Shown: positions 8,541 through 17,855, numbered from the stretch's first letter. The stretch: 53,214 bases of DNA from Dehalococcoidia bacterium UBA1152 (GCA_002311285.1 DBZU01000072.1:41535-94748); one strand, 5' to 3'. The notes: generated by a model from the letters alone, not told the origin. Numbers and translations are program-made.

Positions 8541-9104
8541 ATGAGCTATAAGATATGGTTTCAAGCCTACCTACGACACCCACTCCAACTCGGGGCACTA
8601 TTTCCCAGTAGCTCGGCACTGAGCTCTCTGATGGTACGACACATCAAATCAGATACTGATGGCCGTATTCTTGAGCTTGGACCCGGTACAGGTTCTTTCA
8701 CTAGAGCGCTAATAAAGACAGGAATTCCCGAAGAAAAGCTGGTTCTCCTAGAGCAGTCACAAGAGTTCACTACACTTCTCAAAAATTCCTTCCCTAAAGC
8801 AACTGTCATTTGCGGAGATGCAAAAGATGTCATATCCATCTTCCGACCCTTAGGAATTGAAGATTTTAATGAAATAGTCTCTGGGTTACCTCTCAATGCA
8901 ATGGGAATTGAACGACGCCGAATCATATGCGACGAAGGATTCAAGGTGCTTAAACGTGGAGGTTCATTTGTACAGGTATCCTATCTCCCTCGATGCTCAA
9001 TCCCGGACACTGTAATTGCCGCACATTCAGCCAAGAGAATATATTGCGGGGTAACGCTAGGCAATATTCCCCCTGCTTTTGTATGGCGCGCAGAAAAGCA
9101 CTGA
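8541..9104 (+). CDS. SAM-dependent methyltransferase, phospholipid N-methyltransferase / KsgA-like fold
   Basis: 187 residues. Motif I ILELGPGTGSFT (residues 43-54) binds S-adenosylmethionine; the N-terminal FQAYLRHPLQLGALFPSSSALSS and the SGLPLNAM motif resemble PmtA-type phosphatidylethanolamine N-methyltransferases and the rRNA adenine dimethylase superfamily. Substrate cannot be fixed from sequence. No membrane segment is evident. It lies 64 bases after the DtxR-like gene and is followed by a tRNA-like fragment, and its base composition appears somewhat richer in GC than its neighbours, so acquisition by transfer is possible. Confidence 0.75.
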   Translation: MSYKIWFQAYLRHPLQLGALFPSSSALSSLMVRHIKSDTDGRILELGPGTGSFTRALIKTGIPEEKLVLLEQSQEFTTLLKNSFPKATVICGDAKDVISIFRPLGIEDFNEIVSGLPLNAMGIERRRIICDEGFKVLKRGGSFVQVSYLPRCSIPDTVIAAHSAKRIYCGVTLGNIPPAFVWRAEKH

Positions 9105-9131
9105 TAAATATTTTTCAAGCAGGGTAATGTC

Positions 9132-9157
9132 AGGGGTTCGAATCCACTCTGATCCAC
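9132..9157 (+). other. tRNA 3'-end-like fragment (T-arm plus acceptor strand)
   Basis: The bases from 9132 read AGGGG, the loop TTCGAAT, then CCACT, giving a T-arm with one mismatch, followed by CTGATCC and A, as in the 3' acceptor strand of a tRNA. The matching 5' acceptor strand (GGATCAG), D-arm and anticodon arm are not found in the preceding 100 bases. It looks like the residue left when an element integrates into or is lost from a tRNA gene. No recombinase gene is next to it. Confidence 0.4.
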
Positions 9158-9247
9158 AGTTTCCCTGCCGATCCTCAGACTACTTAACCGTAGGCGTTCT
9201 AGCAGGTTCCCATGAGAGCGAAGCTGTAAAAGGTCGAGGCAGTTATT

Positions 9248-9907
9248 CTATCGGTTTTGCTTTCGCATGATGTATTTAACTAGATGCCAGCGTTCTTCTT
9301 CAGTAAGTAGTTTATTAAATGTCGGCATTACGGTTGGGTTTGATTGGCCGGCCATCTCCAGAGCAAATCCAGTTCGACTACCATACGATATCCAAGCAAA
9401 AATTTCCCCTTCCGTTGCATCTGCAGCTGAACCTTCGATCAGATTGGCAGGACTTGCTCCACGGGTAAGATATTTTGATACTTCTCCATCACCTTGTAAT
9501 GATTCACCGTGGCAAACCGAACAATTCACCCGATATATCTCCGCCGCCGCATTATAATCGTAACTATTTTGACTCGATCTGGTCATTCTTAACAATTCGT
9601 ATTCAGTTGCCGTATATTCTATTTCACGTCCAGTAACTGGAACAGATTCACCCGGAGGTGCAATCGTTGGTCCTTCTTGGTCATCGTATGCAGGTGAGTA
9701 ATGCATCTCTGAAAACACGACTACTGCATGGCCGCCAGTTTCAGGGAAGGCCGGTAAAGTAAGATGAGCGAATCCTAATATTTCCATCTCTCCAGTATTG
9801 TTGTTATAACAACCAGCAAATATCAATATAAATAAAGTCGATAGGAAAAATATTAACCTCATGGTTTTCTTAGATCTATTTCTATAATTGTTACGAATAA
9901 TATTCAC
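9248..9907 (-). CDS. actE: Alternative complex III monoheme cytochrome c subunit ActE
   Basis: 219 residues. A hydrophobic N-terminal segment ends in FAGC (Cys33), a lipobox-like site, so the protein is probably a lipoprotein on the outer face of the membrane. One heme site CSVCH (residues 129-133) and a likely axial Met in VMPTF (Met194) define a class I cytochrome c. In ACIII this subunit hands electrons to a soluble cytochrome or an oxidase. The frame opens with GTG at 9907; the ATG at 9862, right before the signal sequence, is an equally good start. Last gene of the act operon, 16 bases after actD. Confidence 0.85.
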   Translation of the reverse strand: MNIIRNNYRNRSKKTMRLIFFLSTLFILIFAGCYNNNTGEMEILGFAHLTLPAFPETGGHAVVVFSEMHYSPAYDDQEGPTIAPPGESVPVTGREIEYTATEYELLRMTRSSQNSYDYNAAAEIYRVNCSVCHGESLQGDGEVSKYLTRGASPANLIEGSAADATEGEIFAWISYGSRTGFALEMAGQSNPTVMPTFNKLLTEEERWHLVKYIMRKQNR

Positions 9908-9923
9908 GTTTTAAGAATCTAAA

Positions 9924-10454
9924 CTAATCCAAATCGGTTTGTTCCCAACCTCTTTTTATATCTTCTGGTTTTGTTTTCTTTAATATTTCCTCAGCTTTAG
10001 AAATTTTTTCTTGTGATGTAGTTACGGTCAAACCAATATATCCCTCAGTAACTCTAGTATCATAAGCTCCCATAAAAACTCTTGGGAGGCGAGATTCTAT
10101 TATCACGCCAATCACTGTAAAAATAATTGCTCCCAACATCGTCCCTTCATACATAATTATTGCCATCGGCGGGACTGCAAGTATAGGTTTCCCCCCTGTA
10201 ACCAATGGATACGCAAGTTGAGTCCCTGCAGTTAGAATCAACCCAATTATGAAACCACACACAGCCCCAACCAGCGGATATCTAAACAATCCATGATGAG
10301 GCTTTTCTTCTCCGAATGTCCCTTCAGGATATGGGGTTCCAGTTAAGATTTCATATTCATCTCTCTCAAAACCTCCAGCCCGAACTGCATCAAGCGCATC
10401 GGCGGCTGAATCAACATCTTTGAAAAGAGCTATAACACTACGGTTCGATATCAT
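9924..10454 (-). CDS. actD: Alternative complex III subunit ActD (DUF3341 family)
   Basis: 176 residues. The N-terminal soluble part begins IALFKDVDSAADALDAVRAGG and contains YEILTGTPYPEGTFG, typical of DUF3341; two hydrophobic helices follow at about residues 60-85 and 97-120, then a short soluble end. ActD is a small membrane subunit of the quinol:cytochrome c/HiPIP oxidoreductase without cofactors. The ATG at 10454 has AGGGGGAA just upstream. It sits between an NrfD-type subunit and the monoheme cytochrome, as in other act operons. Confidence 0.85.
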   Translation of the reverse strand: MISNRSVIALFKDVDSAADALDAVRAGGFERDEYEILTGTPYPEGTFGEEKPHHGLFRYPLVGAVCGFIIGLILTAGTQLAYPLVTGGKPILAVPPMAIIMYEGTMLGAIIFTVIGVIIESRLPRVFMGAYDTRVTEGYIGLTVTTSQEKISKAEEILKKTKPEDIKRGWEQTDLD

Positions 10455-10571
10455 ACCATTCCCCCTGACTTATTCATCTTTAGCATTAACAAGCGCCATG
10501 CCTTCGACAACACCAATAACTTACTTCTGTAATTAACATCTTATTTTTAAACAACTTGAATTTAAATTAAC

Positions 10572-11942
10572 TTATTCCCTAATTGAAGCAGGTACACTCC
10601 TACGACCAATTTGTATCTCATCTCTCAGTCGAACTCCTTCTTTCATATCGAAAATTGGAATCAATGGGAAGATTTTCGCAAACAACAATATACCCATAGA
10701 AACGAATGCAAAAGTTGACGCAACCAGTAGGATTTCCACAATACTTGGAGCGTAACTCCCCCAATCAAATTCCAGCGGCTGTCGACGCGCTAAACCAGGG
10801 ACAATTATCAGGAATCTTTCCAACCACATACCTATATTGACTAAAAATGTAGTTATAAACATTCCCATATGGCTTCTTCTAACTCTCTTAAAGAGCCATG
10901 CCGGAACTGGTATAAAGAATGCGGTGATCAGGAATACCAAGAAAAGCGGCCCCATAGGAGTTCTAAATACCTGCCATTCTCTTAACGCAATTTCAGCTGA
11001 CTCTAAAGTGTATAAAGCAAATATCCATTCCAAAGCAAAAAAGAAAAACCATGTAGTGGCAACAATAATTAATAATCTACCAATTGCATCGAAATGATCT
11101 TTCGTAATATATTTGTCCCATTTCCATAGCCACACCATCAGTACCATCACCATTGCAACGGCTGAAACCCCTGAGTGTATCGCTCCTATAATGAAATATG
11201 GGGCAAAAATGGTTGAATGCCAGCCTTCAACCCCAATAGAAACTGCAAAGTCCCATGAAACTATACTATGAACCGATACGAATACTGGTAAAACTAAAGC
11301 TGAAAGCAATATCCCTGCAACCCCTTGTAATTTCCATTGCTTAGGTGTACCACGAAAACCAAGACATAAAACTGCATACATTTTCCTCCTAAACCCACTA
11401 GCCCTGTCACGAGCGGCCGCCATATCTGGTATTAGTGCTACAAAAACAAATAAGGAGCTTCCTATAAGATAAGTTCCTACTGCGGCTGGGTCCCAAACAA
11501 AAGGAGATCGTATATTGGGCCAAATACCTCTTTCAAAGTCATAAGGTGTGATCCAATATAAACGCCAAGGTCGACCAACATGAAAAAGTATATTAGTCAA
11601 TGCTGCAATTAATGAAAATAAAGTCAAAACTTCTGCTGCCCGTGTAACGGGTCTTCTCCACTCAGCTTGGGTTAATCTGAGAATAGCGGAAACCATAATT
11701 CCGGCGTGACTTATTCCAATCCAAAAAACAAAATTAGTAATGAAAAAGCCCCAATAGACAGGTCGATTCACCCCCAGAACCCCTATTCCCTGATTCAATT
11801 CCCAACCATACGCTCCCATTCCCGTAATCCAAATCAAAAAGAGCATGCCGAAAGCACTCCACCACCATTTGGGCGTGCCCAATACATCCCGTAGCAGGTT
11901 ACTATTTAATTCTTTATCAGATGAATGTGAATAATCTTGCAT
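10572..11942 (-). CDS. actC: Alternative complex III quinol-oxidising membrane subunit ActC (NrfD family)
   Basis: 456 residues with about ten membrane helices. The segment GVNRPVYWGFFITNFVFWIG followed by HAGIMVSAILRLTQAEWRRP is characteristic of ActC, the NrfD/PsrC-like subunit that carries the periplasmic-side quinol site. Conserved WPNIRSPFVWDPAAV also fits. Five bases separate it from the other NrfD-type gene upstream. In solved ACIII structures ActC and ActF form a pseudo-symmetric pair, and quinol electrons flow from here to the Fe-S subunit ActB. Confidence 0.88.
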   Translation of the reverse strand: MQDYSHSSDKELNSNLLRDVLGTPKWWWSAFGMLFLIWITGMGAYGWELNQGIGVLGVNRPVYWGFFITNFVFWIGISHAGIMVSAILRLTQAEWRRPVTRAAEVLTLFSLIAALTNILFHVGRPWRLYWITPYDFERGIWPNIRSPFVWDPAAVGTYLIGSSLFVFVALIPDMAAARDRASGFRRKMYAVLCLGFRGTPKQWKLQGVAGILLSALVLPVFVSVHSIVSWDFAVSIGVEGWHSTIFAPYFIIGAIHSGVSAVAMVMVLMVWLWKWDKYITKDHFDAIGRLLIIVATTWFFFFALEWIFALYTLESAEIALREWQVFRTPMGPLFLVFLITAFFIPVPAWLFKRVRRSHMGMFITTFLVNIGMWLERFLIIVPGLARRQPLEFDWGSYAPSIVEILLVASTFAFVSMGILLFAKIFPLIPIFDMKEGVRLRDEIQIGRRSVPASIRE

Positions 11943-11947
11943 TTAAC

Positions 11948-13381
11948 TTAATCCGGTTTACCAAGCACCATTACTGTAGCTCTATGGTATTTTTTATGAA
12001 GTTTGTACAGTAAAAGTTCCTTTTGCTCCCATATATTAATAATTGGCACGACTCGCGTCAGTAATACATACAGCAATATGGAAGCAGTTATGGCTCCGAT
12101 CACTATAAACACATCCGCCACATCAGGGTAAACAGTTGGTGGAATAACGTCTATTCCATGAAACGATGAACTTTGGTCGCTAACAGAGTATGCTGCAACA
12201 TACACTCTAATTCTGTCCAAAAAAATGCCTATTAGCACGGATATTGCTATCAATGTTGGTCCCCAAATACTTCGGCGTAAAAAGTTCCAAATCATCGTAA
12301 ATAAAGGAACTACAAAAACTAGAATGAAAGTGGCATAGAATATTGGCATATACGGGCCGTGTATAAAAAGCTCCATCACTTGTTGTTCATTAGGTTTCTT
12401 ACCGTACCAATAAATATTAAAACTAGAGAACCAGAACCAGAACCAAAGTAATGAAAGGGCAAACATTAATTTACCTAAGCTCCAAAATTGGACTTTCCCG
12501 ATTTCTTTATACCCACAAAAGGTCCTAAGAACAAACATTGTTAATATCATCGTTGCCGTTGCAGCTTGCAGGGAATTTGCTGCATGAGTTGCAGGATAAA
12601 GTGCATCGATCCATCCCGGTACTAAGGTCATCAAGAAATCTACTGAAAACAGAAAATGGACTGTGATCAACATTAGAAAATATAAAGCTCCTATAATGCC
12701 TAATCTGTGTTTCTGCCATATCCAGTCCTGTGTCGTGCCAGTCCAGTTTCGTGCTAGCCAACTATATCTTTTCTTTAACACGCTTCCGTCTTCAGCACGG
12801 TCTCTTAGAATGGCTAAATCTGGCATAGCAGAAACCCACAACAATATAAATCCTAATACAACCAGACCTAAAATAGAGAGGGTAGTCCACAGATGCGGAG
12901 AATATGCAAATACTTCTCCGGGATGATAGAACCATAAAGAACGCCTACCATCCTCCAGGCTAGGTAAAACCCATAACATAGGTATAAATAATAAAAGTGT
13001 CACAAGGCCTGCCACCGACCACATTTCCGCAGGCCTGGATATTATTCTGCGCCAGTGACCTTTTGCTATCCGAGGCGCAATCGCGACCATAGGTGCAGAC
13101 GAAGCAGTAGTAAGTAAAAATGCTATCACCGCCGCTGTATATCCCCATTGTGCTGTGTCTGATACTCCATCAACTAGACGGAGTATTAGCCCTATGATCC
13201 CTAAGATAACGCCGATTCCCAGCGATCCAATAACAACTTTAAATAATCGATGTTTAGTCTGATGTCTAGCAATCAAATCATCGGTTATTGCACTTGAACT
13301 AGTCCAATTAGGGTTATCGGCATAAAAGCCTAAGGGTTGTTGTTTCGTGTCGCTCATTTTAAAACTAGTGTCGTTCCTCAA
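11948..13381 (-). CDS. actF: Alternative complex III second NrfD-type membrane subunit (ActF-like)
   Basis: 477 residues with about ten predicted membrane helices and an N-terminal cytoplasmic stretch. Helical NrfD-type protein with the sequence ISRPAEMWSVAGLV and ATHAANSLQAATATM in the core; it differs from the canonical ActC next door and is best called ActF-like, though in many bacteria actF lies at the other end of the operon. The frame can start at TTG 13381, overlapping actB2 by 17 bases, or at ATG 13357 (MSDTKQQPLGFY), which I prefer. Order B2-F-C is a local rearrangement. Confidence 0.75.
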   Translation of the reverse strand: MRNDTSFKMSDTKQQPLGFYADNPNWTSSSAITDDLIARHQTKHRLFKVVIGSLGIGVILGIIGLILRLVDGVSDTAQWGYTAAVIAFLLTTASSAPMVAIAPRIAKGHWRRIISRPAEMWSVAGLVTLLLFIPMLWVLPSLEDGRRSLWFYHPGEVFAYSPHLWTTLSILGLVVLGFILLWVSAMPDLAILRDRAEDGSVLKKRYSWLARNWTGTTQDWIWQKHRLGIIGALYFLMLITVHFLFSVDFLMTLVPGWIDALYPATHAANSLQAATATMILTMFVLRTFCGYKEIGKVQFWSLGKLMFALSLLWFWFWFSSFNIYWYGKKPNEQQVMELFIHGPYMPIFYATFILVFVVPLFTMIWNFLRRSIWGPTLIAISVLIGIFLDRIRVYVAAYSVSDQSSSFHGIDVIPPTVYPDVADVFIVIGAITASILLYVLLTRVVPIINIWEQKELLLYKLHKKYHRATVMVLGKPD

Positions 13382-14108
13382 TCAAAGCCGCATTTTCATC
13401 CACTTTCTTTAGATATATTACGCTTGGATTAGTTCCAAGTTCACCGAGAAGATGGTAACCGCGACCGTTATGACCTTGGAGTTCAGATTCTGCTAATCGC
13501 GAAACCCGGCTATCAGGATCATTTAAATCCCCAAAAACTAGAGTATCTGTGGGGCACGCATTTACACAGGCTGGATTTAAAGCTCTATCTCCATCTTTAA
13601 TATCATTACCATGCTTTTGAGAATCTCTAGACGTTCGTCTAATCCTCTGCACACAAAATGTGCACTTTTCCATAATTCCCCTACTACGAACAGTCACATC
13701 AGGATTGAGTTGATTTTCGAGAGAATCAGGCCACTCTGGATCCCAAAAGTTAAAGAATCTTACTTGGTATGGACAGTTATTAGCGCAGAATCTTGTTCCT
13801 ACGCAACGATTATAGACCTGCACATTTAGTCCTTCAGTATTGTGATATGTTGCATAAACTGGACATACAGGTTCACAGGGAGCATCATCACATTGTTGGC
13901 ACAACACTGGTATAAATCTAGCTTTTATATTAGGAAATTCGCCTTCCCAATATCGTTCTATCCTAATCCATTGAATCGCTCTTCGCTGATTGAACAAAGC
14001 CTCATCATTAATTGGAATATTATTTTCAGATTGGCATGCAACTACGCAGGCTTGACAACCTGTGCACTTATCAAGGTCGATTACCATACCCCATTTTTTT
14101 TGAGCCAT
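13365..14108 (-). CDS. actB2: Alternative complex III iron-sulfur subunit (ActB2 part)
   Basis: 247 residues with four cysteine clusters: CTGCQACVVAC (residues 15-25), CQQCDDAPCEPVC, CVGTRFCANNC and CTFC with a distal CVNAC. This is the ferredoxin-type pattern of ActB2, PsrB and TtrB; the third cluster lacks one cysteine, consistent with a [3Fe-4S] centre. In Chloroflexus ActB is a single fused polypeptide, whereas here the Fe-S half is a separate gene starting 57 bases after the molybdopterin-like half. Electrons would pass from the NrfD subunits through these clusters to the hemes. Confidence 0.9.
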   Translation of the reverse strand: MAQKKWGMVIDLDKCTGCQACVVACQSENNIPINDEALFNQRRAIQWIRIERYWEGEFPNIKARFIPVLCQQCDDAPCEPVCPVYATYHNTEGLNVQVYNRCVGTRFCANNCPYQVRFFNFWDPEWPDSLENQLNPDVTVRSRGIMEKCTFCVQRIRRTSRDSQKHGNDIKDGDRALNPACVNACPTDTLVFGDLNDPDSRVSRLAESELQGHNGRGYHLLGELGTNPSVIYLKKVDENAALIEERH

Positions 14109-14165
14109 ACCAATATTCCTTTACTTTTACTTTATAACTATTCTTTTAACAATATGTCGCTAGAT

Positions 14166-16463
14166 TTATTCATTTACTGGAGCAATTTTAATTACCCTGT
14201 GTTCGCTGTCTCTAGCAAGATCTGGATTGGAGTTCTCAAATTTAGGCAACGGTTTCCAGTCATCTAATTTTTCAAGTTTTACCTTTGTAGCTCCCCAAGC
14301 TAAAGATCCGGTATCAATATCGAGTTTTACTGCCAAAATCGACAGGGCATTGCTACCTCTATCTTTGGCATATCTACCGCCTTCAGTATGTCCTTGGCCT
14401 AATGGTATCGAAACAACTTCTGGAGGTATCGCTGGATGCGGATAAGCTATAACAGTTATACCTTCTAACATACTACTGCTATTACCGTGGGCAGATACCA
14501 CTCGAATCAAATCTCCTTCTTTAATCCCCAATTCTTGTGCCGTTTTATTATTTATCTCAACCCAAGTTTGCCACGTTGCTGAAGTAATGGGATCAGGCAT
14601 GGATTGCATCCAAGGCAAATGAGCGTTCTGGCCTTCCCCGAGAGAGGATGAGGAAAACGGAATCAAGTTGAATGTATCATCCCCAGACGGGCCGTCAAAT
14701 TCTGGATCCGGAATTTCATCTGGGAGTTTTTTTACTGATGGTGTAGATGCAGGCACAATTGAAGAGGTGTCCCACCAGCCTCCTCGCTGCAATACTCCAT
14801 TCCAAAATGCCCTGAAATCTCTAGCCTTTACAGACCCTCTGTTCAAATCAAATATTTGCTTAGCTCCATTCTCAACTATGTCTTTAAACGTTGACCCCTC
14901 TAAGCCTAAATCTATTTCCAATTTGTCTGCAATTCGCATGAGTGCATCAGGCATGCTCTTTGTACCAAGCTCTCCTCCACGATCTTCAAAAAACGGTCGT
15001 ACTACAGGTTGTTGAAAACCAACTACTTGATACCCAGGACCTGCTATAGGCACATCAGTTCCCCAATCTTCTAATACTGTGTTGGACGGTAATATGAGAT
15101 CCGCTATCGAGGCTGTGTCGTTAATTGTGTTAGCAAATGAGAATATAAGAGGTACTTTATAAGACGCGTCCTTAAACCCAATAGCGTCTGGCAACCCATA
15201 TGCTATGTCGGAGTCATCGATCATTAATGCCTGAACTTTGCCATCATTCATATCCCTTACTACATCACGCCAATCAGACATTGAGCCAATTTTTAAGTTA
15301 TCTTCAACTTCGATAAGATCTGGAGTTGGAGGTGCAGGATTGAAAATCAATCCTCCCGGCTTATTTAACGAACCAACCAAATAATTAAGCGAATAGATTG
15401 CAGTAAGATTGAGATTACCGTTTGTATGTGCCCCAGCCAGCCCTCCACCAAAAGCAACAGGGTGTTCTTTTGATGCAAATTCTCGTGCTATATGAGTAAT
15501 ATTCTCACTATTTACTCCAACATTTTCGGCCACCTGGTCAGGCGCCCATTTATTTATATCCACTTGTCCGCCACCCGTAAGGTTTGAGGCTGCTGTCGAG
15601 TCTCCCAAACCTTCATTAATAATTACTTGGGCTATGCTTAAAGCCAGTAATCCTTCTCTTCCGGGTTTTACATAAATCAATTCATCCGCATTTGCCCCAG
15701 TCATTGAAAAACGAGAATCCACATGGACAAGTTTTCCTCGACGGTGACCGCCTTGTCGAAATTCCCCGTATCCTCGCATGTATCTGACTGGGGAAATCCA
15801 GGTATTTAAAAAGTCTGCTCCGAAAGACAAAACATAATCACTGTTATCGATATCGATGTCAGGCAACCTGTCCTGATCAAAAAGAGTTTTATGAACTGAC
15901 CTGAGATTTGTATTCTCTAGGATCTCATATGAAATTTTCGTTCCTCTATAGGCAGAAATAAACCTATCTGCAACTAGACTCGAATGGGAAATTGCGGGCT
16001 TTGTGACCATCACAACTCCACGGTTTTGTCGAGCAGCTTTAATCTGATCTAATTGGTTTGCAACTCGAGATATCGCATCACTCCAGCCAATCTCTTCCCA
16101 ATTTCCTTCCCCTCTTTCTCCAACTCGAGCCATTGGCCCCCGTATACGATCAGGATTATATAGATCTTGTAACATGGATTCACTACGAGCGCTATGTTTT
16201 CCACGATTTACTGGATAATCAATATTACCTTCTATCTTTTTTGCCCTGCCTTCCATCACCCTCACAACCACTCCCTCACTTGTCGAATACGAATTTCCAA
16301 GAGTTGCATACCAATTATCTAAACCAGTTACAACATCCTCAGGCATTCCCACCTTTGACTGCATAAACAGTTCATCTTCAGGCACTCCACAAGCTGCTGC
16401 CAGCACTGCTCCAAGAGCACCTCCTCCCACTCCAGTGATAAATTGTCGTCTAGTTAATTTCAT
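14166..16463 (-). CDS. actB1: Alternative complex III molybdopterin-oxidoreductase-like subunit (ActB1 part)
   Basis: 765 residues. The N-terminus KLTRRQFITGVGGGALGAVL followed by AAAC (Cys25) is a twin-arginine signal with a lipobox-like end, so the protein is exported folded by Tat. The body is related to molybdopterin oxidoreductases (RGKHSARSESMLQDLYNPDR region and the C-terminal molydopterin-dinucleotide-binding fold), but the N-terminal Fe-S cysteine motif and an obvious Mo ligand are absent, as in ActB1 of known ACIII, which is thought to be structural. The gene lies between actA and the separate Fe-S gene. Confidence 0.9.
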   Translation of the reverse strand: MKLTRRQFITGVGGGALGAVLAAACGVPEDELFMQSKVGMPEDVVTGLDNWYATLGNSYSTSEGVVVRVMEGRAKKIEGNIDYPVNRGKHSARSESMLQDLYNPDRIRGPMARVGERGEGNWEEIGWSDAISRVANQLDQIKAARQNRGVVMVTKPAISHSSLVADRFISAYRGTKISYEILENTNLRSVHKTLFDQDRLPDIDIDNSDYVLSFGADFLNTWISPVRYMRGYGEFRQGGHRRGKLVHVDSRFSMTGANADELIYVKPGREGLLALSIAQVIINEGLGDSTAASNLTGGGQVDINKWAPDQVAENVGVNSENITHIAREFASKEHPVAFGGGLAGAHTNGNLNLTAIYSLNYLVGSLNKPGGLIFNPAPPTPDLIEVEDNLKIGSMSDWRDVVRDMNDGKVQALMIDDSDIAYGLPDAIGFKDASYKVPLIFSFANTINDTASIADLILPSNTVLEDWGTDVPIAGPGYQVVGFQQPVVRPFFEDRGGELGTKSMPDALMRIADKLEIDLGLEGSTFKDIVENGAKQIFDLNRGSVKARDFRAFWNGVLQRGGWWDTSSIVPASTPSVKKLPDEIPDPEFDGPSGDDTFNLIPFSSSSLGEGQNAHLPWMQSMPDPITSATWQTWVEINNKTAQELGIKEGDLIRVVSAHGNSSSMLEGITVIAYPHPAIPPEVVSIPLGQGHTEGGRYAKDRGSNALSILAVKLDIDTGSLAWGATKVKLEKLDDWKPLPKFENSNPDLARDSEHRVIKIAPVNE

Positions 16464-16509
16464 TAAATTTTTATATCTTCCTCAAGGTTTCCTTAAATTA
16501 ATATCCAAT

Positions 16510-17127
16510 CTAATAATGGCACGTAGAACAATCTGTAGGAGCACTATTGTCTCTGTGACAATCTACACAATTTCCCATTTTTAAAGGTTTAACTTGTCTT
16601 ACTTTTTTCATATTACCTACATCGCCATGGCATGTTGCACAAACTGCCGAAGGTAAGATGTTGTCACGTTCTGAAAAGAATTGAATATGTGCTTGATGAT
16701 TGAACCTAACATGGTCTGGTAAACGATGGACTCTTACCCAATCTATTGGCTCACCCTGTGAATGATATTCACGTAATTTTTCCACCTCTTTCGACGCATC
16801 ACCAACGACTGTATGACAAGTCATGCAAAGACCAACCGATGGAACGGTAGCCGGTGCTCCTTTTGTCACATTTCGATGACAAAAAGTGCAATCGAGTCCA
16901 ACATCCTGAACGTGTACGGTATGTGGAAACGCTATCGGCTGGTCAGGACCCTCATCGTAACCAAACATACTTATTGGCCTTCCTAACCATGCAGATATAA
17001 CAAATAGTAAAACTACAATAACTAAAGCTAAGCCAGCTAGCCCAGAAATGCTTAGAATTCCAAACCTGACCATATCTTTACGGGAAGGTTTTGTTGGTAA
17101 GATTGAGGGAAAATCTCCTGGTAGCAC
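16510..17127 (-). CDS. actA: Alternative complex III pentaheme cytochrome c subunit ActA
   Basis: 205 residues. One membrane anchor (about residues 22-47) followed by five CXXCH heme sites at residues 80-84, 101-105, 163-167, 187-191 and 200-204, the last almost at the C-terminus. Five hemes behind one helix is the ActA pattern. It receives electrons from the ActB Fe-S clusters. Translation begins at a GTG, 16 bases after the stop of the small membrane gene, and actB1 follows after 46 bases. Confidence 0.9.
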   Translation of the reverse strand: MLPGDFPSILPTKPSRKDMVRFGILSISGLAGLALVIVVLLFVISAWLGRPISMFGYDEGPDQPIAFPHTVHVQDVGLDCTFCHRNVTKGAPATVPSVGLCMTCHTVVGDASKEVEKLREYHSQGEPIDWVRVHRLPDHVRFNHQAHIQFFSERDNILPSAVCATCHGDVGNMKKVRQVKPLKMGNCVDCHRDNSAPTDCSTCHY

Positions 17128-17143
17128 TATTTAATCCCGCCGT

Positions 17144-17434
17144 TTATATCCAATAATTTGGCCAAAAATCTCGAAGTACTCCGGCATGATCCACGACGCG
17201 TGACAAAAAGTACATCGCACAACCAAAAGACGCAATCGATAAAAAGTAAAAGCCGGGACGTAATTTTCTTAGAGAAAGGTCTATGTGCCGGGAATCGGTA
17301 AGTGATGGCAGCCAGTTGTTTGCCACAAGCATATTGAAAGCAAAGCTTATGATAAAAATAACCACTATCCATAAATTTGTGAGCAGGTCTCCCAACTCAC
17401 TCCATTGAGCATTTAATAAAGGTTCGGGGTCCAC
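17144..17434 (-). CDS. Small two-helix membrane protein heading the act operon
   Basis: 96 residues with two predicted membrane helices, about residues 20-41 and 63-81, and a charged link between them (DSRHIDLSLRKLRPG). I do not recognise a named family. Its GTG start has AAAGGT seven bases upstream, and it is the first gene after the operon promoter, 16 bases before actA. Small hydrophobic accessory subunits (ActG/ActH) occur in purified ACIII complexes, so it may be one of these; that is inference from position only. Confidence 0.65.
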   Translation of the reverse strand: MDPEPLLNAQWSELGDLLTNLWIVVIFIISFAFNMLVANNWLPSLTDSRHIDLSLRKLRPGFYFLSIASFGCAMYFLSRVVDHAGVLRDFWPNYWI

Positions 17435-17855
17435 TACTTACCTTTCAAAAAATCTTGCGGAATATATTTAACGGACGGGTCCAAAAGCGCAAGTATCCGT
17501 CAAAAATGGATTAGTGAAAAGTATCACGCTTTATAGATGAGTGTCAAGACGCTTTTAAGCACTACTTAATACTAAATATCACTAAATTTTTTGCAACGAA
17601 TTTTTTCGCCAAAACATCTCAAATAAGCTAGTTTGATTGAATTATTTCAATCAACAACTGTATAAATATCATTCAGGCTGGCAAAGTTTAATTTGCGTCA
17701 CGAATACCCAGTATTTCCATAAGATAGTTGCATAGTTATTCATGTCTTAAAATGGTATCCTTGCCATTTGTCTAAGGAATTAGCACCTGCTTAATGATTC
17801 TAATTACAAAAATTAACTAGATTTAGAGCACCATACTAAGAGTTGAGAGGATATT
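17435..17855. other. Divergent intergenic region, act operon / aminomutase-like gene
   Basis: 421 bases, AT-rich. It contains the act promoter (annotated separately). A small hairpin, AAATGG and CCATTT around an 8-base loop (17750-17769), precedes the plus-strand gene by about 90 bases and could be in its leader. No RNA gene, repeat or small reading frame with a ribosome-binding site was found. Confidence 0.5.
17518..17547 (-). promoter_or_regulatory. Predicted promoter of the act operon
   Basis: On the minus strand a consensus TTGACA (17547-17542) is followed after 18 bases by TACTTT (17523-17518). Transcription would start near 17511, about 77 bases before the first gene. The -10 box is only a fair match. 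Confidence 0.5.

Noticed and set aside
9079..9270. 63-codon plus-strand frame after the methyltransferase
   Set aside because: Overlaps the tRNA-like fragment and the end of actE on the opposite strand; no protein-like pattern.
12960..13148. 62-codon frames inside the ActF-like gene and many similar shadow frames in other genes
   Set aside because: Fully inside well-supported genes, with no family match; they reflect codon composition.
14166..17434. Dissimilatory molybdoenzyme (polysulfide or tetrathionate reductase)
   Set aside because: Pentaheme cytochrome, ActD (DUF3341), two NrfD subunits and the missing Mo ligand match alternative complex III.
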